This document shows positions 50,619 through 58,061 of a stretch of 64,000 nucleotides of DNA, piece after piece. The DNA comes from Marinobacter similis. Lineage in GTDB: Bacteria > Pseudomonadota > Gammaproteobacteria > Pseudomonadales > Oleiphilaceae. Made by a program: the position numbers and the translations under genes. The notes under the pieces were generated by a model, which saw nothing but the letters and a program-made list of their open reading frames with translations, did no database searches and was not told the origin of the DNA. The stretch lies in contig NZ_CP007151.1 of NCBI RefSeq assembly GCF_000830985.1, forward strand, positions 3,162,001-3,226,000, read 5' to 3'. Every line of letters begins with the position of its first letter. The first letter of the stretch is position 1.

Positions 50619-51194
50619 GTGGCAGGTTACGCTTGGGACAAAATCCAGAATATAGAAAGTAAGCAATACGTTTGCGGTCATTGTGGGCACAAGGTCGCAC
50701 AAGACCGAGGCTTCTTTGGTCAAGCTAAAACCGGTCACATGTGTTTCATTTATCCTTGCCCGTCGTGTACCAAGCCCACTTTTTTTGCATCAAATGGTAA
50801 GCAAACGCCGGCAGTACGAATGGGTCGGGAGGTCAACGGTATAGATAACGAGGCCGTGAGTGAGCTATATCGAGAAGCTCGTGACTCCACTTCCGTTTCG
50901 GCTTTCACCGGCACGATTTTAATCTGCAGAAAAATACTGATGAATATCGCGGTCCAGCATGGAGCTGAGCCCGGGAAGCGTTTTGTTTCCTACATCGACT
51001 ACTTGGAGGGTCAGGGTTTTGTTCCTCCGAACGGAAAACAATGGGTTGATGAAATCCGGAAAAAAGGAAATGAAGCAACGCATGAGGTTCCTGCACCCAG
51101 TCAGGTAGACGCCGATCAGATTCTAAACTTTGTGGAAATGCTCCTAAGGTTCACCTATGAATTCCCAGCAATGGTGCAAGGTTCGAATCCCTAA
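50619..51194 (+). CDS. DUF4145-like protein with N-terminal zinc-ribbon
   Basis: A 191-residue protein starting at a GTG codon with TAAGGAGAATA upstream (an upstream frame start at 50484 lacks support). The N-terminal part has paired cysteines, QYVCGHCGHKV and CFIYPCPSCTKP, likely a zinc ribbon. The rest reads GTILICRKILMNIAVQHGAEPG, FVPPNGKQWVDEIRKKGNEATHE and ADQILNFVEMLLRFTYEFPAMV, the DUF4145 pattern seen in defence-related and restriction-linked proteins. First gene of the cassette-like region; its stop codon lies in the first attC-like site. Function unknown. Confidence 0.75.
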   Translation: MAGYAWDKIQNIESKQYVCGHCGHKVAQDRGFFGQAKTGHMCFIYPCPSCTKPTFFASNGKQTPAVRMGREVNGIDNEAVSELYREARDSTSVSAFTGTILICRKILMNIAVQHGAEPGKRFVSYIDYLEGQGFVPPNGKQWVDEIRKKGNEATHEVPAPSQVDADQILNFVEMLLRFTYEFPAMVQGSNP

Positions 51195-51272
51195 CCAGTG
51201 TAGGCACGGCGACGCCCACTACATTGCGCCTTCAGCTTCATTTTATGGGCGCGCATGCTGCAAACGTTAAAT
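51189..51272 (+). repeat. attC-like site 1
   Basis: It begins CCCTAACCAGTGTAGGCA over the stop codon of the DUF4145 gene and ends TGCTGCAAACGTTAAAT. GTTAAAT (51266-51272) fits GTTRRRY exactly; the ends are partly complementary. About 84 bases, within the known attC size range. Confidence 0.5.
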
Positions 51273-51291
51273 ACAAGGAACCACCCCAACA

Positions 51292-51909
51292 ATGGAACTG
51301 AGTCGAGCTGAGGACCTCTTTGGAGAGCTTTCGAAGATTGTGGATTATCCACTGTTTGAGGAATCACCACGCATTGTGCTTAGTGCAACGCTATCGGGAA
51401 GTTCAATGCATTTTGCTGCATCAGTTCGGGTTCTGTGCGCGCAAGGTCTTTTGCTCGGAGCTAGCGCTACTCTTCGTTCTCAATTTGAATCAGTTGTTCG
51501 GAGCGTTTGGGCAATGCATCGTGCAACCGACGGCCAGGTCCAAAAACTCTCCACTGAGTTAAACCAAGAGTCTCAACAGGCGAGCAAGAATATTCCCCAG
51601 GTTAACGTCATGATGACGGACCTAGAAAAAATACCGCAACTCATCAATCTCTTGGTTACGTTAAAAGAGTTCAAGGAAAGCTCTTGGTTACCTCTGAATT
51701 CATTCGTGCATTCTGGGATACATGCAATTCATTGGACGAAGAATGATGCACCGCCAAAGTTACTAGACCAGGTTTTTCGAGCGAGTAATGGGCTTGCGCT
51801 TTTGGCATTTCAAAATCTCGGTATCCTAACTGGGCGCCCTGGAATTCAATCGGAGATCATCAGAGCAACAGCCTGTTACTCAAGTTGTTTGCCAAAGCGC
51901 CGTGAGTGA
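51292..51909 (+). CDS. Hypothetical cassette protein (205 residues)
   Basis: A soluble, mostly helical 205-residue protein with ASVRVLCAQGLLLGASATLRSQFESVVRSVWAMHRAT near residue 40 and WLPLNSFVHSGIHAIHW near 140. The R-x-x-F-E-S-V-x-R-S-x-W and F-V-H-S-G-x-H segments recall uncharacterised families with an R/E-H pattern (for example DUF5677/DUF6988-like), but this is not certain. The gene is AT-richer than nrdAB. AAGGA lies before the ATG. Its stop codon directly abuts an attC-like site. Function unknown. Confidence 0.65.
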   Translation: MELSRAEDLFGELSKIVDYPLFEESPRIVLSATLSGSSMHFAASVRVLCAQGLLLGASATLRSQFESVVRSVWAMHRATDGQVQKLSTELNQESQQASKNIPQVNVMMTDLEKIPQLINLLVTLKEFKESSWLPLNSFVHSGIHAIHWTKNDAPPKLLDQVFRASNGLALLAFQNLGILTGRPGIQSEIIRATACYSSCLPKRRE

Positions 51910-52006
51910 ATTTAACAAGACCATCAAATTCGTTACGGCCACGAAGGATGTGGCTTTCACCTGACTGCCTACGCGTCGCTTCGGCAGCCGTTTATGGCGG
52001 CGTCAT
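51910..52006 (+). repeat. attC-like site 2 (degenerate)
   Basis: Starts ATTTAACAAGACCATCAAATTCGT and contains TTCGTTACGGCC, nearly shared with the site at 53869 (TTCGTTCCGGCC). The right end, GGCGTCATGA, is a damaged GTTATGA-like core. Further on, to 52080, nothing is recognisable. Confidence 0.4.
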
Positions 52007-52080
52007 GAATCGTTCGCCCAAGCATCGGAGATGAGGTGTGTGCCCCAATGCGAGAAGACTAGCATTGGGGCACATTGTGA

Positions 52081-52221
52081 TTAATCTTCCTCTTCGTCGT
52101 CGCCTCGATATTCAGGATGGTTTGGGTTCAGCTGGTTAGAGTGGTTGTCCAGACTATCCCAATAAGCCTCGTTATTAGGGTTCATGCTGTCGCTTCGATC
52201 GTCATTAGGGTCGCGGCTCAT
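52081..52221 (-). CDS. Small Asn/Asp-rich repeat protein
   Basis: A 46-residue acidic protein that is too short for a usual length cut-off. It carries two imperfect copies of a unit, DSMNPNNEAYWDSLD and NQLNPNHPEYRGDDE, each with the core NPN-x-x-Y, and ends DDEEED. An AAGGAGG ribosome-binding site lies five bases before the ATG at 52221, strong evidence that it is translated. It is read opposite to the other cassette genes. Similar S-D-S-x-N-P-N-N proteins occur near integrons and on plasmids (recalled, not checked). Function unknown; the repeat suggests ion binding or an unstructured chain. Confidence 0.7.
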   Translation of the reverse strand: MSRDPNDDRSDSMNPNNEAYWDSLDNHSNQLNPNHPEYRGDDEEED

Positions 52222-52343
52222 AATGCCTCCTTTGGCAAAGTTGTTTGTTGAGCCTTCAGATTGGGAGTGTGCAGAGGGAAACGAAAGTTAATTTGCATAA
52301 ACAACGCGTTATTTTTCATTAACCATAAATAAAACAATGATTT

Positions 52344-52796
52344 ATGATTCTTCAGTTTTTTAAAAATTTTTCACGGGATTCCGCATACGACCACCGTAAA
52401 CTGGTGAATGGCGAAGAAATGATCTGTGTGGCTAAAAATCTGGGCTACACCCAGGCCCAAATTGCGGAGATGTGCGACGTTTCCACGACTATGATTTCGC
52501 ATTGGGCTAATCAACAGAAGCCCGAAAGACCAACATTCCGTCAGCTTAAACCGATGTTCGATAGGTGCGGCAGAGGAAGATTTAAATATGAAATGGAGCC
52601 ACTTCCACCATCAGCAATCGAGTACCCACCGATCAAGGTTTTTTTAGCAACATTGTTCCTTGCTATGGCTGTGGGAGGCGCAATCTGGTTTAGCACGCTG
52701 AAACCGTGCTTGGATCAATGGGATGAGTGTAAAGAATTAAAATGGTACCAAATGGGGTCCTTCCAATGGATACAAGTTGGGGACTCGGCTAAGTGA
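52344..52796 (+). CDS. HTH protein with C-terminal membrane helix
   Basis: A 150-residue protein. Residues about 20-60 form a helix-turn-helix: NGEEMICVAKNLGYTQAQIAEMCDVSTTMISHWANQQ, resembling XRE-type or transposase-like HTHs. A membrane helix follows (IKVFLATLFLAMAVGGAIWF, about 95-114), then a short C-terminal tail with two cysteines (LKPCLDQWDECKEL). Membrane-anchored DNA binding is unusual. The upstream stretch is AT-rich and may contain the cassette's own promoter. No family was recognised. Confidence 0.65.
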   Translation: MILQFFKNFSRDSAYDHRKLVNGEEMICVAKNLGYTQAQIAEMCDVSTTMISHWANQQKPERPTFRQLKPMFDRCGRGRFKYEMEPLPPSAIEYPPIKVFLATLFLAMAVGGAIWFSTLKPCLDQWDECKELKWYQMGSFQWIQVGDSAK

Positions 52797-52859
52797 TATA
52801 GATGATAGAAGAGGTTTGAAGTCGGACCTTTCGGCTCTGATTGATTACTTCGCCGCCTT

Positions 52860-52920
52860 TCATAACAAGTCGCGTCACTCGGACGGCCCTACCAAGCGGA
52901 CGGTGCGCTTTGCGTTATGC
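52860..52920 (+). repeat. attC-like site 3
   Basis: TCATAACAAGTCGCGTCAC at the left, GTGCGCTTTGCGTTATGC at the right. The ends are inverted complements (CATAAC / GTTATG, then GCGtCAC / GTGCGC) with an unpaired T on one arm, the extrahelical-base feature of attC. About 61 bases. Confidence 0.7.
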
Positions 52921-52945
52921 ACTCACAAAACTCGGAGGGTAAACA

Positions 52946-53443
52946 ATGCAGCTGGAAGGTTCATGTCATTGTGGCAGCGTCCACTTCACCGTGCATTCTG
53001 CCCACCCCTATCCATTCAACAAATGTTACTGCTCGATCTGCCGGAAAACTGCGGGCGGTGGTGGTTATGCTATTAATCTGGGTGGTGATTACAAAACACT
53101 ATCAGTTGAGGGGGAGAAAAATGTCAGTATCTACCAGGCAATAATAAAAGACCCCGAAACCGGAGAAACTCAGGAGAGTCCTGGCCAACGGCATTTTTGT
53201 AGGAAGTGCGGAAGTGCTCTCTGGCAATGGGATCCAAGATGGCCTGAGTTGGTGCATCCATTTGCCTCTGCAATCGATACCGATCTGCCTGTACCCCCGG
53301 AGCGAACGCATATGATGTTGGACTATAAGGCACCTTGGGTCGAAGTTCATGCCGCACCAAACGACAAGTTGTTTAAGGAGTATCCGCAAGAATCGCTCGC
53401 TGAATGGCACCTGCGACTAGGGATCGAGGATGGAGGTGTATAA
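52946..53443 (+). CDS. GFA-family (glutathione-dependent formaldehyde-activating-like) protein
   Basis: A 165-residue zinc-binding protein of the Gfa/centromere protein V fold. Zinc ligands are in GSCHCGSVHF, NKCYCSICRKTAGGGGYAIN and HFCRKCGSALWQWD. CGGAGGGTAAAC precedes the ATG. Proteins of this family are very frequent in integron cassettes; only a few have shown activity with S-(hydroxymethyl)glutathione, so the enzymatic name is doubtful. It lies between two attC-like sites. Its TAA stop overlaps the next one. Confidence 0.88.
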   Translation: MQLEGSCHCGSVHFTVHSAHPYPFNKCYCSICRKTAGGGGYAINLGGDYKTLSVEGEKNVSIYQAIIKDPETGETQESPGQRHFCRKCGSALWQWDPRWPELVHPFASAIDTDLPVPPERTHMMLDYKAPWVEVHAAPNDKLFKEYPQESLAEWHLRLGIEDGGV

Positions 53444-53509
53444 CAAGCGTATGCAGTCGGACCAGCAAACCGCTAACGCTTTGCTAACCCCTGATGCGAA
53501 GCGTTACGT
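53438..53509 (+). repeat. attC-like site 4
   Basis: GTATAACAAGCGTATGCAGTCGG at the left, CCCCTGATGCGAAGCGTTACGT at the right. TAAC-x-CGTATGCAG and CTGATGCGAAGCGTTA are near-complementary with bulges. About 72 bases. Confidence 0.6.
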
Positions 53510-53532
53510 GTACTACCAAGGAGTAGGTTCTT

Positions 53533-53865
53533 TTGCCTGAGTTGAAAACCGTTGGCCTATTCCTCGTTACCGCTTTAGCGGAGATTGTCGGCTGTTATTT
53601 GCCCTACCTCTGGCTTCGCGAAGGTAAAACTATCTGGCTTCTGGTGCCAGGGGCGCTGAGCCTTGCGGCATTCGCTTGGCTTCTGTCATTGCATCCGACC
53701 GCTGCGGGTAGAGTCTATGCGGCGTATGGTGGCGTTTATATTTTCATGGCAATACTCTGGCTGTGGGCCGTGGACGGCATCCGTCCGACGGTCTGGGACT
53801 TAGTTGGCTCAGCCGTCGCTTTAGTGGGTATGGCAATCATCATGTTTGCGCCGCGCACCACATAG
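53533..53865 (+). CDS. YnfA-family membrane protein
   Basis: A 110-residue protein with four membrane helices, the UPF0060/YnfA family within the drug/metabolite transporter superfamily. Conserved parts are [64 protein letters not shown] and [20 protein letters not shown]. It starts at a TTG with AAGGAG upstream. Some YnfA proteins act in small multidrug export; the substrate here is unknown. Cassette-borne between attC-like sites 4 and 5. Confidence 0.9.
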   Translation: MPELKTVGLFLVTALAEIVGCYLPYLWLREGKTIWLLVPGALSLAAFAWLLSLHPTAAGRVYAAYGGVYIFMAILWLWAVDGIRPTVWDLVGSAVALVGMAIIMFAPRTT

Positions 53866-53868
53866 GCA

Positions 53869-53943
53869 GTGCATTAAATTCGTTCCGGCCCGAGGGCCTT
53901 CCTCGGACGCCCTTGTCACGCAGCTAAACAAAAGCCTTAGGTG
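53869..53943 (+). repeat. attC-like site 5 (degenerate)
   Basis: GCATTAAATTCGTTCCGGCCCG at the left, sharing AAATTCGTT-CGGCC with site 2, and CCTTAGGTG at the right. End pairing is weak. It fills the gap between the YnfA and DUF3565 genes. Confidence 0.4.
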
Positions 53944-53946
53944 ACC

Positions 53947-54156
53947 ATGAACCAACCAATGACAGGATTCCACAAAGATGAGTTCGACGACTGGGTCGCG
54001 GAGCTGTCGTGTGGGCATTTTCAGCATGTCAGGCACAATCCGCCCTGGCAGAATCGACCTTGGGTGGAGAAATTAGAAACACGGAATGAAATGCTCGGAC
54101 ATCTTCTTAACTGTAAGAAGTGCGACGAAGGCGCTCCGCCAGATCAGAAAGTTTAA
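53947..54156 (+). CDS. DUF3565 family protein
   Basis: A 69-residue protein, MTGFHKDEFDDWVAELSCGHFQHVRHNPPWQNRPWV then LNCKKCDEG. The D-W-V-A-E-L-x-C-G-H-x-Q-H-V-R-H-x-P-P-W segment is the DUF3565 signature, and the cysteines and histidines suggest metal binding. The ATG at 53947 is used; a GTG at 53941 is an alternative. Last cassette-like gene, ending inside attC-like site 6. Function unknown. Confidence 0.83.
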   Translation: MNQPMTGFHKDEFDDWVAELSCGHFQHVRHNPPWQNRPWVEKLETRNEMLGHLLNCKKCDEGAPPDQKV

Positions 54157-54216
54157 ATCAGGCCGCAGCGAGTCATTTCCGCCTGACAAAGGTCGCCCCT
54201 GCGGCTGACGTTACCT
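54151..54216 (+). repeat. attC-like site 6
   Basis: TCAGGCCGCAG at the left pairs with CTGCGGCTGA at the right with one G unpaired, the asymmetric bulge expected of attC. Outer boxes are GTTTAAA and GTTACCT. About 66 bases; it marks the right edge of the cassette region. Confidence 0.65.
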
Positions 54217-54219
54217 TTT

Positions 54220-55047
54220 CTAGAATACGTAAATGAATCCGACGCCTATTTCAGCTTCATAGTCGTTGCGGGTGATTGGGCTATCCGCAATGTCGCTGCT
54301 ATATCGCTCATATACCGCCTCGCCGAAAATCTGCCAATTCTCGTTAAACGAATGACGATAATTGTAATTGAACCCAACCGAGCGAAAGCCTCCACTCAGG
54401 TCGGTCTCATTCAGTCCCGATGCAGCTGACTGTTCTGCGTCTATACCGAAATCTTTATTGGCATACTCGCTATCGTGAAATACCACGGCGATAGCAATTT
54501 CATGACCCGTTCCGTCGATCTGATCGCCGAAGCGGCGGCCCACTCCGAAAAGACCAAGACTCCCGTTTTCACCGGTGACAACTCGGCCATCCAGCCAATA
54601 ACGCCAATCGGTATCGAAAGCACGGCGTGCTTGCAGTACGAACTCAGCACCCTCATCGCCATCACCGAGACCATCCAAACGACCGTCATCGGAATCGCTC
54701 TCTTCACGACCCTCATCAAAGCCCACGGCGGCCTCGATTAACCAGGTGTCAGAATGAAGGCCGCGCCACCCCAGCGCCTCACCGGCCCAGAAGAAAATAT
54801 TATTGCCTTTACGCCATTGCACCGCCCCGGCAGGATCGACCTCTGCACCGAATTCATCCGACCCTTCGTAGGCCGATTCGTACTCAATACTCAGGCCCAG
54901 CCCAAACGCCCAGCCATCATTACCCCGGGTGAAGTCGTCGATTGAGGGTAAGGGCACCAGAGCTGTTTTTCTGTCCTGTGCTAATGCTGTTTGAAAGAAG
55001 AGTGCAGGTAAGCACACTATCAAGAGCATGCCTGTAAACGTTTTCAT
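54220..55047 (-). CDS. MipA/OmpV-family outer membrane protein
   Basis: A 275-residue beta-barrel. A signal peptide (MLLIVCLPALFFQTALAQ, cleavage near residue 23) is followed by alternating amphipathic strands: WAFGLGLSIEYESAYEGSDEFG, NNIFFWAGEALGWRGL and SLGLFGVGRRFG. The terminal strand is YEAEIGVGFIYVF, ending in phenylalanine as outer-membrane barrels do. This matches MipA/OmpV, whose members scaffold murein enzymes or act as porins; which applies here cannot be told. It faces the cassette region tail to tail. Confidence 0.85.
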   Translation of the reverse strand: MKTFTGMLLIVCLPALFFQTALAQDRKTALVPLPSIDDFTRGNDGWAFGLGLSIEYESAYEGSDEFGAEVDPAGAVQWRKGNNIFFWAGEALGWRGLHSDTWLIEAAVGFDEGREESDSDDGRLDGLGDGDEGAEFVLQARRAFDTDWRYWLDGRVVTGENGSLGLFGVGRRFGDQIDGTGHEIAIAVVFHDSEYANKDFGIDAEQSAASGLNETDLSGGFRSVGFNYNYRHSFNENWQIFGEAVYERYSSDIADSPITRNDYEAEIGVGFIYVF

Positions 55048-55110
55048 GTTAATTCCGCAGCAGTGCGTGATGATATATTGATTATAGTTCGTGCTGGACG
55101 GCGTGAGGGC

Positions 55111-56166
55111 TTAAAAAATCGGCTCGCCGGTCGCTTTCACCGCATAGAACAGGCAATCACTCTTCGCAATCACCGGGTTGGTGGTGATCATAAAGGCTTT
55201 TAGGGCCTGGGCGGGGTAGATCTGCCCATCCTTCACCCGCAGAATCTGCTCCATGGTCTCGGCCCGGTTGTGGCCGATCGCGGTGAGTATGCTGAGACCT
55301 TTTTCCCCCACCCAGCCCAGCGGTTCATCCGGGGATACAACCCCGAAATTCCGCCGTTCGATGTCGGGCGGAAAGGTGAGGTCGGCCTGGCCGGTGGGTG
55401 CAAGGCGGTATTCAATGGTCGCTTCCGGCGCCAGTTCCACCCGAATCGGGTTGCGCAGTACGTTAACGTCCCACTCCGCTTTTTCCTGTGACAACACATC
55501 GGCTCTTGAGGTGTACCGCACGAGTCCCTCGTAGGCCAGTTGGTGCGCCTGTTCTTCCTGGGAGCCGCCACACTCAATGGTTACCGTGGGTACCTCCTGT
55601 TCCGAATACTCCATCAACGCACCCAGGCGAAGGTCCGTCATCACGAGCCGATTGGTGAACAGGGAGGCCAGTGCCTGGTGGGCGGCGTCGCTGGTGATGG
55701 TCACGGCGAAGGCCGGGCCGGTGCCTGAGGTGTTGTGCACGTCCAGCAGGCATTCTGGTTTTACTCTCTGAAGCTCGGCCAGCAGGGCCCGGGCAATAGC
55801 CCCTTCCTCGCCCTTGAAGGGTTGCCGGAAGCACCGGTTAAGGTCCAGCCCATACGGTAGCTGGCGGTGTGACAGTGCGGGTGGGATTTTCGCAGGATAG
55901 ACGCCGCCGAGCAGAAACAGCATGTTCACCTCCGGCGTGTGCTGCTCCAGCAGCCATCGGTGCAGGGCGAGCAGACCGGAAGGTTCATTACCGTGCAGTA
56001 GCGTGGCCATGGCCCGTGTCCGCGAGCGATCGCGACCAGCCACATGAACGACCGTGGGCTTGCGCAGTCGGTCCAGCCACTCAAGGGCTGAGCGCCCCAG
56101 TGTTCGGGGCGACGGGTCATGCAGGTAATCCAGCAGGTTCGATGTGCTCACGGCGACAACGTCCAT
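55111..56166 (-). CDS. Succinylglutamate desuccinylase/aspartoacylase-family zinc hydrolase
   Basis: A 351-residue zinc carboxypeptidase-fold protein. Zinc ligands are in ATLLHGNEPSGL (H and E, near residue 53) and CLLDVHNTSGTGPAFAV (H, near 140), with catalytic glutamate region PTVTIECGGSQEE. Substrate arginines are in DLNRCFRQPF. It overlaps the start of the GCS2-like gene's 3' end by 19 bases, so the two are co-translated. Substrate unknown: an N-acyl amino acid or a gamma-glutamyl-type amide made by the partner ligase are options. Confidence 0.83.
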   Translation of the reverse strand: MDVVAVSTSNLLDYLHDPSPRTLGRSALEWLDRLRKPTVVHVAGRDRSRTRAMATLLHGNEPSGLLALHRWLLEQHTPEVNMLFLLGGVYPAKIPPALSHRQLPYGLDLNRCFRQPFKGEEGAIARALLAELQRVKPECLLDVHNTSGTGPAFAVTITSDAAHQALASLFTNRLVMTDLRLGALMEYSEQEVPTVTIECGGSQEEQAHQLAYEGLVRYTSRADVLSQEKAEWDVNVLRNPIRVELAPEATIEYRLAPTGQADLTFPPDIERRNFGVVSPDEPLGWVGEKGLSILTAIGHNRAETMEQILRVKDGQIYPAQALKAFMITTNPVIAKSDCLFYAVKATGEPIF

Positions 56167-57656
56167 TCATGAACCGGTGTATTGGTTTTCTGGTTGGCCA
56201 TGTACAGCGCCAGCATGCTCCGGAACGCCTCATCGGGACTCAGGGACTGGAACAGACGCTCCGTGATGTGGCGCTGCCAGCGGGCGCCGGTCAAGGAGGT
56301 TTCAATGCGGCCTTCAATGATGCCCAGCAGGCGGTTAATTTCGGTCTCGTCTACGGCGGTTCGTTTTAGTGCCTCCCGGGCGCGGGGCAGCAACTCGCGG
56401 GCCACGGTCAGGAGCGGCATATCCCGTAATTGCACCTGATCTTTGTGCGGCCAGATGATTTCGGCGCCAATGCCGTATTTGGCGGCGCGGTAAAAATTGT
56501 GTTCGGTGTAATGGAAGGGGAGGATCGAGGTCAGATGGGGGATGTCTTCCAGTAGCGCCAGGGCCGCGCCGATCACGAACAGCCCATTGGCACACATATC
56601 CACAGCTGTCGGGCCGGCAGGCATGGAGCGAATCTCGATGCGTAGATGACCATCGGCGACAGGGTCATAGATGGCCCGGTTCCAGGGCCAGGTGGTGCCT
56701 TGGTGCAGGCGCATCTCGGCCAGTTGCGGCACCTCGCCCCGATCAAGCACCGCCATCGGGTCTTCCTCTGACATCATTGGCAAGATGGGCGGATACAGCG
56801 AGGCGGAGGCCGCAAACAGCTCCCAGGCGCTGCGTGCCCAGCCGTTGCCGAAATAGACTCTGGGCGGGTGGCGCCAGGTTCTACGATTGGGTGAGCGGCT
56901 GTCGATGCACTGCTTGAACAGGGCAATGCGGGTTTCGTCCCAGAGGTGGTGGCCAAACAGGCTAGGGGAATTGCTGGCAAGGGCGAGGACAATGGGCGTG
57001 ACCAGTTGCACGGCATTGAAGTAATCGGCGAACCGGTTCGCAGGCACCCGCCAGTGCAGCTGGAATGACGTATTCGCGCCTTCCATGGTGACGTCATCGG
57101 CCTCCAGATCGATGACATCGTTGCCGCCGATGTGAATGCTGAAGGGTTCGCCCCGTTGCTTGATCAGCGCATCCGAGAGCGCGTGATAGCGGGGTTCGTC
57201 GGTCATCGCCTCGGTGCCCGTATCGGACTCGCGAAGGGTGGGCAGAATGCCGATCGGTACCAGTTCTCCATCCAGTGGCGCGGCGTGCTGGTTGATTCGT
57301 TGGATGGCCGCGAGCAGCTCCTGCTCGGTTCGGGCAAACGGCGTTCCCTTGAAGGCCTGGGGGCTGAGGTTGTATTCGAGATTGAAGCGGTTGAGCTCAA
57401 CCGTCAGTTGCGGGTCCTGAACACTGGCGGCGATGTCGGTGTTGATAGGGTGAACGCACAGGTCTGGGTTTACGATGTAGAACTCGACCTCAGCGCCAAT
57501 GGAACTCTCGCCCTCACCGAAACCAGGCCGCTCAAGAAGGCGAGAGAATGCGGTCAGGTCCATGCGGACCTTGGCGGAAAATTGCTCAAATTCTTCCGGC
57601 GTGAATTCGGATTTTGTGACCGACAGTCCCACGTTAGCGTCGTCTCCAGAGCTCAC
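56148..57656 (-). CDS. Glutamate-cysteine-ligase-like (GCS2-type) carboxylate-amine ligase
   Basis: A 502-residue protein resembling the GCS2/YbdK ligase group: SSIGAEVEFYIVNPDLCVHPIN near residue 50 (the E-x-E ATP/metal motif as G-A-E-V-E-F), ELNRFNLEYNLSPQAF, GANTSFQLHWRVPANRFADYFNA, SPSLFGHHLWDETRIALFKQ and LRIEIRSMPAGPTAVDMCAN. It is longer than YbdK (about 370). It would join a glutamate-like carboxylate to an amine using ATP. Upstream of the zinc hydrolase in one transcript and divergent, by 44 bases, from the hypothetical gene at 57701. Confidence 0.78.
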   Translation of the reverse strand: MSSGDDANVGLSVTKSEFTPEEFEQFSAKVRMDLTAFSRLLERPGFGEGESSIGAEVEFYIVNPDLCVHPINTDIAASVQDPQLTVELNRFNLEYNLSPQAFKGTPFARTEQELLAAIQRINQHAAPLDGELVPIGILPTLRESDTGTEAMTDEPRYHALSDALIKQRGEPFSIHIGGNDVIDLEADDVTMEGANTSFQLHWRVPANRFADYFNAVQLVTPIVLALASNSPSLFGHHLWDETRIALFKQCIDSRSPNRRTWRHPPRVYFGNGWARSAWELFAASASLYPPILPMMSEEDPMAVLDRGEVPQLAEMRLHQGTTWPWNRAIYDPVADGHLRIEIRSMPAGPTAVDMCANGLFVIGAALALLEDIPHLTSILPFHYTEHNFYRAAKYGIGAEIIWPHKDQVQLRDMPLLTVARELLPRAREALKRTAVDETEINRLLGIIEGRIETSLTGARWQRHITERLFQSLSPDEAFRSMLALYMANQKTNTPVHEWTLSP

Positions 57657-57700
57657 CTACTTTGATAGTAGTGGAAGATGCGACCGGTACGGGAGTTTTT

Positions 57701-58009
57701 ATGGGAAGCTGGCGGGTAAAGAATCTAGGTGATGCGATGCTGGCGTTCGATCAACAGGCCAGTATTGAAGAGCGTTTGATGTCAGGGTTCGCAGAGGCCG
57801 GCCGCCCGGCTGACATGGCTGCATTCATTCGCCATGAATCAGAGGGTCGTTTGCACTGTGACGTTAAACTTTACTTCTCGCCCAAGGCGGATACCTTTGC
57901 ACAGGAGGTGAACGCCCAACCGTGCCCTAAACCTTCCCCAGACGGTTTGAGTCTGCTTGTTGGCTCCGAGGATTGCTGGCGGTTACTTTTTTCTGAGTTG
58001 AGCTACTGA
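57701..58009 (+). CDS. Hypothetical protein (102 residues)
   Basis: A soluble protein, MGSWRVKNLGDAMLAFDQQASIEERLMSGF then GRLHCDVKLYFSPKADTFAQEVNAQPCPKPSPDGLSLLVGSEDCWRLLF. The start at 57701 follows GGGAGTTTTT. No family recognised. It precedes the nitronate monooxygenase gene by 52 bases in the same direction and may share its transcript. Confidence 0.6.
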   Translation: MGSWRVKNLGDAMLAFDQQASIEERLMSGFAEAGRPADMAAFIRHESEGRLHCDVKLYFSPKADTFAQEVNAQPCPKPSPDGLSLLVGSEDCWRLLFSELSY

Positions 58010-58061
58010 TGCCACCCAGGCCCGTCAGCACCAGAGCGGGTTTTGTGATTGAGAGACAAAC

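Noticed and set aside
50307..54216. Integron integrase or transposase in the cassette region
   Set aside because: No frame shows tyrosine recombinase or transposase motifs, and the gap to nrdB is only 312 bases.
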